Both the position numbers and the translations under genes were made by a program. The notes below the pieces were generated by a model. That model was not told the DNA's origin and did no database searches. It saw nothing but the letters and a program-made list of their open reading frames with translations. This document shows, piece after piece, positions 54,887-64,000 of a DNA stretch of 64,000 nt; positions within the stretch are counted from its first letter, which is position 1, and every line of letters begins with the position of its first letter. The DNA is from Wolfiporia cocos (Eukaryota; Basidiomycota; Agaricomycetes; Polyporales; Phaeolaceae). The stretch lies in the NCBI GenBank assembly GCA_029448655.1, contig JACCLO010000005.1, forward strand, positions 1 to 64,000, in the 5' to 3' direction.

Positions 54887-56870
54887 ATGTCTTCCACCTC
54901 CTCCGTTAGCACCCCCCTCGCCCCTCGCAAGATGCGCCTCCGCTCAGAAGGTCCGGTGACCCCGGTAGCAGGGCCCTCATGGACTCAACCCCTGGTGACC
55001 CTGGAGCACCTAAGTGAGGATAAAGAAGAGGATGAAGTCGAGGAGGTTCCCCTGCAAAGGGACTCACCCTCCAACCCCATGGGAACGCGTCCGGGCACAC
55101 CTATCCCCGGATACCCCCCGGCTCGCTACACCCGTCCGATTGGGCCCGTCACAAACCTAGAAATAGAGTTTTCGGGCCCAGAACGCCGAACCAATGCCGA
55201 GGTCGAAATAGGCCTCAAATCGTACCTCCCAGAGGAGGATCACCACAAGGTGGATGCACCCCTGCATGGGGCAATCCTTGATGCCGCCGTACATCGGAGT
55301 GCGGCAATCTCCCACGACAAGGTGAACACCCTCGGCCGGATGGTATACGCCCGCCTGGAGCGAATCCATGGCAGAATTGACTCCCTGGCTGGGCAATCCA
55401 GGACAATCGAACAAATGGCCCAAGACGAGCTACACGAAGCGGTCAATTCAGTCCGCAACGAAGTTCTGTCCACTTTAGTGGACCTTGGAAAGGAACTCCG
55501 ACAGGAGTACACCGCCAAGTTCTCCGCAATGGAGAAAGAACTCCGGAAGGACTACCGGTCTCGGCTCGACGACCTCGAGGATGCATTTGCCGAGCGCATG
55601 GAGAAGGTTGAGGAAGAACTTCGGAGGAGTCGCAAGAATCCCTCCGTTCCCAACCCTCCCGGGGTCCGCACTCCCCCGGAAGAACCCGCACTGGCCCCCA
55701 ACACCTGCTCGAACCCGTGCAGCCGAGGCCTGCTGCCGCCGCACAAGCCTGCAGCCGCCTGCTGCAGCAGCCGTCGCCCCGCAGATTCCAGGTCTGCCTC
55801 AAAACCTGAAAATCCCCCCTCCCCCCGAATTCTCTGGGTCATCTGGAAAGGTGACTGCACAGGAATGGGTGGAGAAGATGGGCCTGTACTTTGGTACGCT
55901 CAGGGTCTACGACGACCATGACCGTATCACCACGGCCCTCTTCCGCGTCACAGGGGACGCATACAAATTTTTCTCACCTCTCATCAAGAAGGCAGGAAAC
56001 GGTGAACCTCTCAGCACCTGGGAGGACTTCACCAAATCCGTAATGGTGCAATATGGGAAAATGACGGATAAGGAGATAGCCAAGAAGGAAATTCGCGGCT
56101 ACTACGGCACGAAGGGCAAGGAACTGGCAGAATCGAACTACTTCAATTACTGCGAACGGTTCCGCACCCTCGGCCGTCTCTCTGAAACCGCCAATGAGAC
56201 TCTGGTGTGGGAATTCACCGAGACTCTCCCGGAAAAGGTTAAGGACACCTTAAACGTCCTCGGCAAGACCCCGTTCTTCAAGGCCCCCACCGACATCGAG
56301 CCTCTAATAGATTTCGCCCTCGAAATGTATCAGACATCTTACCCTGACAAGATCAAGGGCTCGATCTTCGAGAAGGCCGGCAAGAAGGACTCGGCACCTG
56401 CCAAAAAGAAGGAGACGTCCTCCGCTTCTGCAAAGAAGTCGGAGAAAAAGAAGGACAAGGGAAAGGCGCCCGCCAAAGCCCCCGCCGACACCGCCAACGC
56501 CGTCTGCACCTACTGCAAGCAGACAGGACACTATTTCAACAAGTGTCCTAAGCTTGCCATGGATAAGGCTGCGGGAACGTTCGTGCCTGCCGCTCAGCGG
56601 GCCGAACAACAAAGGGCGAAGGATGCAGCTGCCGCGTCTGGAAAGACCACGGCTGCTCCTTCGGGTAGTGGAAAGGGACAGGCTTCTGGCAAGAAGCCGT
56701 ACTCGGCGCCCCCCGCGGATGGCAAGACGTATTGTGCCCGAACGATCTGGGAAGAAGTGACAGCTGACTCAAGCTCAGCAGGACCCTCGGCCCCCGCCAC
56801 CACCGTCGCCAATGTCGGGACCCTTTCGGTTCCCCTCGCCCCAACCACACGTCTCGAAGACGTTCTGTGA
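54887..56870 (+). pseudogene. gag: Gag of element A copy 2 (frameshifted)
   Basis: Starts MSSTSSVSTPLAPRK. The frame of 54887-55921 must switch to that of 55485-56870 because one extra C lies near 55705 (AACACCTGCTCG, AACACTGCTCG in copy 1), inside the Ala-rich linker. The capsid-like part and the CCHC knuckle CTYCKQTGHYFNKC are intact. The stop TGA at 56868-56870 is in the same context as in copy 1. Confidence 0.88.
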
Positions 56871-59800
56871 AGAACACACCAGCCCCGCAGCGGCTGGGAG
56901 TGTACAGCGCCCTGAAGAAGCGCACCTCTACGAAGAGGCTTCACAGAGACCCCTTATCGTGTGGGAAGATAAGGCGGTCGTACGTCACCCGGTATCCCAT
57001 CTCGGAATATTCGGTAACTCGAGAACGGACTTTGCCCGAAGGACAAGGACACTAGCTACACGTGCTCCTCCTGTACAATACTTTTATCCTGACCCGCTCG
57101 CATTGAAGTTTTTCACTTTGTATGATGTACATGGAAACGATTCTCGAGACGACAATAAATCGTTCTCTATCGAAGTGGAACTGTGGGTATATGGAAAGAA
57201 GGTTAACGCCATGGCATTAATCGACACCGATGCATCAATAAGCGTCATCGATAAGAAACTCGTCCATGAGGAGAAGTTAGTTACTCAGAAACTACCTTCA
57301 CCTCTTGAGATTTGTAACGCCGACGGTACCTCTAATACCGCCGGTAATATCAATATGGCAGTAAAAGCTTATATGGTGCACGAGGAACACAAGTTGTCAC
57401 AAAAATTCTCCTAGTTTCCCTATATTTCTTACTATTTTTCCGGCAATTCTACGAATTATCTACGACTTTCTAGACCAATAACTAGCTTATCTGGTTCATA
57501 AGTTAACGGTTACATACGTGCCGAATGATGGCCGCGTTATCTCCCGTAACGACGGTCTTATCTTATCACTAGTAGTTACCATCAGTCACATGTCTAGTTC
57601 TAGCCAATCGGACGTTCCGTCCGGAAGCAGTCAGCGTATAAACGTCAGCGGACCGGGCTTTGGTCACGCCCCGTCTTTGTAATGACAAGAGCGCAAAACG
57701 CCATTCGTGCGGCCTACGCCGCCTTTCTATATCCCGGTTTTGATCGGCATATGTATTTATCGTATATTACTAAGTACTTAGGTACCTGGGGACTTGTAAA
57801 TACGAATACGGACACTAGTATTATCTAATAAGACTGTTAGGGGTCTTATTTATCATGTATATATACTGGACTTGCTGAGCGCTATTGCCTCAGTTCTATT
57901 CATTGCATTCATACTATCGAGTAACACTCGTGTTGTATCCTGCCTAACAGCTACTACTCTTCGCCTAACCAGCAAACCCTTCAAGAATAACTAGTAAGTT
58001 GTTATCTTGTGTTACAAGTCCACCGAATTCTTGTACGTAATGGACGTACAGAATGCGGATGTGATCCTCGGATATGACTGGTTCCTGAAACACAACCCGG
58101 ACTTCAACTGGCCGGAAGGAACCTTCACATATCGGTGTACGGAAAAATGCAAACATGGCAAACGGGTTTCGATTTCTGAGGAAGAAGATGAAATTGAACC
58201 CCGCAACATCTATCAGATCGATCATCAACGACTTTCCAATAGATTTTCTCGGCTTAGAGGAGCCTGAGAATCCCTTTGTCGCTTGGGTGAACACCCTTGA
58301 CGAAGGAACGGAACTCCTTATCGACGCCATTCAGTCGATAACGGAGAAGTCGGATGATGAATTCCTGACAGATGCGAATCTCCAGAAATGGAAATCCTTG
58401 GTTCCGGAGGAATACCAGGAGTTTGGTCCCACGGTATTTTCTCAACGCGCATCCGAAAGGATGCCCGAGCGGAAACCATACGACCACGCCATCGACTTCC
58501 CCGATGACGCGGTACTACCGCCCCCGAGTAAGGCATACAAAATGTCTCCTCAGGAAGCGAACTCGCTAGATCAGTGGATCCAAGAAGAGTTACGGAAGGG
58601 CTACATCCGACACTCAAAATCCCCGATCGCGAGCCCGGTCTTCTTCGTCCCTAAAAAAGACGGCGGAGCCCGAATGGTAGTCGATTACCGAAAAGTAAAC
58701 GACTTGACCATTAAAAACAGGTACCCTCTCCCACGCATAGACGAGCTTATCGATAAGCTTAGCCAGGCTTCGATATTTACGAAGCTCGACTTGCGTTGGG
58801 GTTACAACAACGTAAGAATCAAGGAGGGAGATGAATGGACGACCGCATTCATTACGCCTAACGGCCTTTACGAAGCTGTAGTCATGTACTTCGGTTTTTG
58901 TAATGCACCCAGCACGTTCCAACACATGATGAACGATATCCTAGGTGACCTTATCAGAGAAGGAAAGGTCATTGTCTACCTAGACGACATCCTTGTGTTC
59001 GGAAACGACCTGTTGGAACACCGTCGCATCGTCAAGCAAGTATTACAAATCTTGCAAGACAACGACTTGTTCGCGAAGCCTGAAAAGTGCTTCTTCGAAC
59101 AAAGCAGTATTGAATACCTGGGAATGATCATTTCCAAAGGAAAAGTCGAAATGGACCCTAAGAAGGTAGCCGGCGTCATGGACTGGCCTACACCTGCCAA
59201 GGTGAAGGACGTCCAGGCCTTTGTTGGCTTCGCCAACTACTACCGTCGGTTCATTAAGGACTTCTCCAAAGTGGTTAAGCCGTTAACCGAACTGTCCAAG
59301 AAAAACACGCAGTGGAACTGGGGACCCGAACAAGCGGAAGCCTTCCAAACTCTCAAGGAAGCTTTCACATCGGCTCCAATACTCCGGATCCCAGATCAGG
59401 AGTCCCCGTTCCGCGTGGAAGCGGATTCTTCCGATTACGCAACTGGTGCGGTGCTATCGCAATACTCTTTGGAGGATAAGCTCTGGCACCCGGTAGCCTT
59501 CTACTCGAAATCTCTATCAGCACCCGAAAGGAACTATGAGATTTACGATAAGGAGTTGCTTGCAATCATCCGCGCTCTAGAGGAATGGAGACATTACCTC
59601 GAAGGACATCCACACAAATTCGAAGTATGGTCGGATCATCTCAATCTGACATATTTCAAATCGGCACAACGGCTAACCCGGAGACAGGCACGTTGGAGTC
59701 TTTACCTGACAAGGTTCAACTTCACCATGTGTCACAAACCCGGTAAAACAATGCTCATGGCTGATCCTCTGTCACGGAGGCCAGACCATGAAGAGGGGGT

Positions 59801-60374
59801 GGAACTCGATAATCGCGATCAAATTTTGCTGAAACCGGAATACTTCACGGTTAGGGCGCTAGAAGCGTCACAGCAGGAGATACAATCAGGCGATGAGGAC
59901 CTTCTCCGACAAATCCGACAAGCCCTCATGGACGATCAGATTACCAAGGATTACCAGGAACTACTGAAAAGTGGTCCAAAGGAATTTGGTAAAGATCTCC
60001 AGGAATGGAACATGGAGGCCGGATTACTCCTCAGACGAGGAAAAGTGTACGTTCCAAAAGAGCCTAAGGAATTGCGCACGAAGATTCTGGAGTTACATCA
60101 TGACCATGTGACTGCCGGTCACTTCGGACGATGGAAGACCTATGAACTTCTATCGCGTAATTACTGGTGGCCTGGAATGACCACGATGGTAAAGCAATAC
60201 GTGGAAGGTTGTGACACATGCCAACGCATGAAGAACCACAACCAGACCCCGTATGGACCCCTGCAACCGCTCCCAGTACCGGAAGCGCCATGGGACACAG
60301 TCACAATTGACCTTATCGTCCACCTACCGCCCAGCGGCGAATTGAAACAATTCAATGCTATTATGGTAATAGTG
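56812..60374 (+). pseudogene. pol: Pol of element A copy 2 (protease to integrase, truncated)
   Basis: Open in the +1 frame from 56812, overlapping the end of gag. The protease site reads LIDTDAS: Gly of the DTG triad is Asp (GAT against GGT in copy 1). A D-type solo LTR interrupts the sequence at 57395-58014, and a 4-bp duplication (GATCGATC) near 58220 shifts the frame into 58155-60389. RT and RNase H motifs match copy 1 (VYLDDILVFGN, ATGAVLSQ, YEIYDKELLAI), and the integrase zinc region is present. The sequence leaves the A consensus at 60374; the last codons (HTFQ) are foreign. Confidence 0.88.
57395..58014 (+). mobile_element. Solo LTR of family D (620 bp) inside pol of A copy 2
   Basis: TGTCACAAAAATTCTCC to ATCTTGTGTTA with the duplication CAAGT (57390-57394, 58015-58019). 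TATA box near 57855-57866, inverted repeat CTGAG/CTCAG (57875-57893) and self-primer AGTTCTATTCAT (57892-57903). Confidence 0.9.
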
Positions 60375-61467
60375 CACACCTTTCAGTGACAGTAGGTGAC
60401 GGTTCAGGTCAACCGGCTTGTACCAACCCCTAACGGTTCAGGTCAGCCGGTCGTCGGCCCATGCCCTAACCGTCCGGCCTACCGTCGGGTGGGCCGACGT
60501 CTTCTGTGACCAGACGGTTGCAACAGTTGTGGGTGGGCCCAAGACTGCTGCGACTAGATGGTTGTGACGGTTGCGGGTCGGCCCACAACCACCGTGACCG
60601 GATGGTTATGACGGTCGTGGGTCGGCCCACGACTTCCGCAACCAGACGGTTGTGACAGTTGTGGGTCGGGCCACGACCATCATGACTTGACGGTCGTGAT
60701 GCTTGCGGGTCGGCCCACCAATGCTGTGACCAAATGATTGTGACAGTTGTGGGTCGCCCCACCAATGCCGCAATTTCCCCTTCATAGTTGATGACAATGT
60801 CAACTACAGGAAGGGACATTGTGATGGTTTGTTGATGGGAGCTGGCAAAATAGTGATGACCTGCATTGTTCTTGCATTATTTGATGCATCAGTCACAAAT
60901 TCCACAGCTTCCAAAGTTCCATCCCAAACAGCCTCAAGACTTGGGATTGCCACAATCATGCTTCATGTGGAGTGTACAGATACATTTATCCATGGTGAGT
61001 TCTTAATTTATGTGTATCAGGTATCCCAACACATCTACCAGATGCCAGGGATATCATCAAGGAAGCCATAGAAGACAATTCCCTCATGGTATTGGGCAAG
61101 ACCATTAGTGGCCAGGGACACCAAAGGAGATGGTGCAGATGATATGCCCATTAGGACACTGTCCAATTTCTCCATCCATGAATGGTACAGCCAGCAACTC
61201 ATAGACATTGCTTGTCTCATGACTGTCAACATGAATTCCAAAATCCATACATGTACACCTGACTGCTGTGCCTGCAGCAGCTGAAATGTCATTGAGTTTA
61301 CCTGTTCCAAGATGAAGCAAAAACTGTTGCCTTACATTCCAGTTTATTTCTTTGTCTGGTTCAAATTGATTTTCTCCTCACAATGAAGCAATGAAAAAAT
61401 CATATATTATACATTTATACAATGAACAAAAGGTAATACAGTTGTATGCTGACTGGAGAGCCCATTC
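60375..61467. repeat. Higher-order repeat, unit 1 (minisatellite plus unique tail)
   Basis: Begins TTCAGTGACAGTAGGTGACGG; after a short lead-in there are about six or seven 44-bp minisatellite copies (60490-60780), then about 690 bp of low-repeat sequence. Most of that (to about 61220) recurs at 62730-63180. No coding sequence is supported. Confidence 0.75.
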
Positions 61468-63663
61468 AGCGACGGTAAGTGACGGTTCAGGTCAACCGGC
61501 TTGTACCAACCCTTAACGGTTCAGGTCAGCCGGTCGTCGGCCCATGCCTTAACTGTCAGGCCTACCATCGGGTGGGCCCATGTCTTCCATGACCAGACGG
61601 TCATGACGGTCACGGGTCGGCCCACAACTGCTGCGACCGGATGGTTGTGACGGTTGCGGGTCAGCCCATGACTTCCATGACTGGACGGTTGTGACGGTCG
61701 CGGGTTGGCCCACGACAACCGCGACCAGACAGTTGTGGCAGTCATGGGTCGGCCCATGACCATCACGACTGGATGGTTGTAACGGTCGCGGGTCGGCCCA
61801 CGACTGCTGCGACCGGATGGTTGTGACGGTTGCGGGTCGGCCCACAACCATTGCGACTTGACGGTCATGACGGTCGCGGGTCGGCCCACCACTTCCGCGA
61901 CCAGACAGTTATGACGGTCGCGGGTCGACCCATGACTGCCGCGACCGGGCGGTTATGACGGTCGCGGGTCGGCCCACGACTTCCGCGACCAGACAGTTGT
62001 GACAGTAGTGGGTCGGCCCATGACCATCATGACTGGATGGTTGTGACGGTCGCGGGTCGGCCCACGACTGCTGTGACCGGATGGTTGTGACGGTTGCGGG
62101 TCGGCCCACGACAACCACGACCAGACAGTTGCGACGGTTGCGGGTCGGCCCACAACCATTGCGACTCCACGGTCATGACGGTCGCGGGTCGGCCCACCAA
62201 TGCCGTGACCAAACGATCGTGACGGTTGCGGGTCGGCCCACGACTTCCGCGACCAGACAGTTGTGGCAGTCATGGGTCGGCCCATGACCATCACGACTGG
62301 ATGGTTGTAACGGTCGCGGGTCGGCCCACGACTGCTGCGACCGGATGGTTGTGACGGTTGCGGGTCGGCCCACAACCATTGCGACTTGACGGTCATGACG
62401 GTCGCGGGTCGGCCCACCACTTTCGTGACCAGACAGTTGCGACGGTTGCGGGTCGGCCCACAACCATTGCGACTTGACGGTCATGACGGTCGCGGGTCGG
62501 CCCACCACTTCCGCGACCAGACAGTTGCGACGGTTGCGGGTCGGCCCACAACCATTGCGACTCCATGGTCATGACGGTCATGGGTCGGCCCACCAATGCC
62601 GTGACCAAACGATCGTGACGGTTGTGGGTCGGCCCACCACTTCCGCGACCAGACAGTTGTGATGGTCACTGGTCAGCCCACAGTCACCATGACCCAATGG
62701 TTGTGGGTGGGCCCACCAATGCTGCGATTTCCCCTTCATAGTCGATGACAATGTCAACTACGGGAAGGGACATGGTGATGGTTTGTTGATGAGAGCTGGC
62801 AAAAGAGTGATGACCTGTATTATTCTTGTATTGTTTGATGCATCAGTCACAGATTCCACAGCTTCAGAAGTTCCATTCCAAACAGCCTCAAGACTTGGGA
62901 TTGCCACAATCATGCTTCATGTGGAGTGTACAGATACATGCATCCATGGTGAGTTCTTAATTTATGTGTATCAGGTATCCCAACACATCTACCAGATGCC
63001 AGGGATATCATCAAGGAAGCCATAGAAGACAACTCCCTCATGGTATTGGGCAAGACCATTAGTGGCCAGGGACACCAAAGGAGATGGTGCAGAAGATATG
63101 CCTGTTAGGACACTGTCCAATTTCTCCATCCATGAATGGTACAGCCAGCAACTCATAGACATTGCTTGTCTCATGACTGTCAACACAGAATTCCAGAATC
63201 CATGCATGTACAGGACTTTGGGCCTTGTGTGGCCATACATGGATGATAATGAGGAAGGTGAGGACACCGAGATTAATCAGTTACTTTGAGTGAAGCTGTG
63301 GAGGATACTCAACTTCAGCGTGCATTTCATCACCGATGCCACTGGGAAACTTCAAATTGATCCGTTGGTGTTCTTTCAAAGGCTGGATCTTGTTCAGAAC
63401 CAATTTGGCAGCAGAAATATCTGCATCCACACACAGCACACTACCAATGTTTTATTGCTTCATTACCTGCAACGGACCAGTGCACAGAGGCTACAGCAAT
63501 TGCTCTGAGAATGCTCCAAAGCGAGCTTACACAGGAAGATCTGGAATGGAGCAATGCAGTATGAAATTCAGTGGTTATGCTCATTGTAGACAGGATCGAG
63601 ACAGAAACAGCAAGCCTATGTAAGTGGCATACTAGAAATGCTGCACAAATAAAACATCCAACT
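61468..63663. repeat. Higher-order repeat, unit 2
   Basis: Begins TTCAGCGACGGTAAGTGACGG, parallel to unit 1, with about 26 minisatellite copies followed by a copy of the unit 1 tail (62730 to about 63190), then 63190-63663, which is not shared. The tails differ by scattered substitutions, so the duplication is not very recent. Confidence 0.75.
61560..62730. repeat. 44-bp minisatellite block
   Basis: Period 44 bp measured from successive GGGTCGG words at 61614, 61658, 61702 and 61746. Each unit carries CGGGTCGGCCCA followed by a CGAC-rich variable half. Because 44 is not a multiple of three, all frames cycle. Long open frames on the minus strand are a by-product. Confidence 0.9.
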
Positions 63664-64000
63664 TGTCACAGATTTATCTGGGGCTTACAGCATTTTTCCT
63701 ACGATTATAGCAATTTACCTGGGATTTATACGTCTACCTACAAGTTATCTACGGGTTAACTCCCATTGCCACTACGACAAGCTCTTAACTGGGCTTATCC
63801 ACCACATGACTAGCTTACGTAACGCTACGGTACAACCACGTCCAATAGCAACACTACAGCATACGTCATAGGTCTCGCCCGTCAGAGCAAGACCAGCCAC
63901 GTCATAGATCATAGATCATAATGATAGGCCGAGCGCGGCACGCTCGCATAATAATGTCCACAAGTACAAACAGTGCCTCGCGGCCTTGTATTATTGGGTC
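63664..64000 (+). mobile_element. Start of an E-family LTR, cut by the window end
   Basis: TGTCACAGATTTATCTGGGGC matches the sense start of the LTR at 44142-45235 and follows it to the last base (GTATTATTGGGTC). Whether a full element follows lies outside the window. Confidence 0.85.

Larger units (their letters stand above)
52177..60374 (+). mobile_element. Chromovirus A, copy 2, 3'-truncated
   Basis: Plus-strand copy with 5' LTR (52177-52871), self-complementary primer site, leader, intact ORF0, gag, and pol as far as the integrase catalytic domain (FNAIMVIV), where it stops at 60374 against satellite-like DNA. The rest of integrase, the chromodomain, dUTPase and the 3' LTR are missing. 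A D-family solo LTR (57395-58014) interrupts pol. Confidence 0.9.

Noticed and set aside
60829..61310. Possible protein in the tail of the higher-order repeat (for example FYGFLDDIPGIW on the minus strand)
   Set aside because: Repeated in both units, but frames are short, no motif is recognised and frames shift between copies; kept as repeat only.
61521..62669. Several overlapping open frames of 60-155 codons with repeated WADP, GRPATV words
   Set aside because: They are the 44-bp minisatellite read in rotating frames, not evidence of a repeat protein.
1..64000. tRNA, rRNA or other structural RNA genes
   Set aside because: I saw no cloverleaf with conserved A and B boxes or rRNA core sequence on reading; a tRNAscan or Rfam search would settle it.

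Overview
The window is the end of a chromosome of a filamentous basidiomycete, most likely an agaricomycete. It opens with seven tandem copies of the C-rich strand of a TTAGGGG telomere repeat. Host-type genes have short (about 43-60 nt) GT-AG introns. The families present (chromodomain Ty3/gypsy elements, a DIRS-type Gag, DDE transposases with the HDESTFYAND signature, and Crinkler-type effectors) are typical of that group. I do not name a species.

Layout from the telomere inward. (1) 1-480: telomere plus a strongly G-depleted AT-rich segment. (2) 673-4255: decayed, 3'-truncated Ty3-like element (Gag, protease, RT). (3) 4256-6430: two related LTR-like arms in opposite orientation with a solo LTR (family E) in the loop. 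(4) 6489-8079: DDE transposase gene cut off by element A. (5) 8080-20572: chromovirus A on the minus strand; its 5' LTR holds solo LTR B, which itself holds the young non-autonomous LTR element C. (6) 20573-22900: DIRS-type Gag gene split by solo LTR G. (7) 23096-27290: Crinkler-like gene with a protein kinase domain, then a 5'-truncated high-GC aldose 1-epimerase relic. (8) 27861-32607: pile of LTR fragments (C', D, D2, F). (9) 33093-36147: second Crinkler-like gene with a P-loop-NTPase-type region. (10) 36388-50868: a TA-flanked DNA transposon, split by solo LTR F, split by full-length chromovirus D, whose gag is split by solo LTR E: four levels of nesting. (11) 50871-52176: sparse DNA with one small Cys-rich ORF. 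(12) 52177-60374: second copy of A, 3'-truncated in integrase and carrying a D-family solo LTR. (13) 60375-63660: duplicated block built on a 44-bp minisatellite. (14) 63664-64000: start of an E-family LTR running off the window.

The most interesting system is the chromovirus group itself. Families A and D both encode a complete dUTPase at the C-terminus of Pol, after integrase and chromodomain. Both also carry an additional ORF between the 5' LTR and gag, and both (with the gag-less C) have a primer-binding site complementary to an 11-12 nt stretch of their own LTR about 32-34 nt after a TATA box, which indicates Tf1-type self-priming. Several otherwise dissimilar LTR families share a U3 box, a TATA box and an inverted repeat whose arms differ in sequence but keep pairing.

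Nearly every gene here is damaged. Plausibly functional host-type genes are limited to the two Crinkler-like loci, and even those show frame problems. C, with two LTRs that look identical, is the clearest sign of recent activity.
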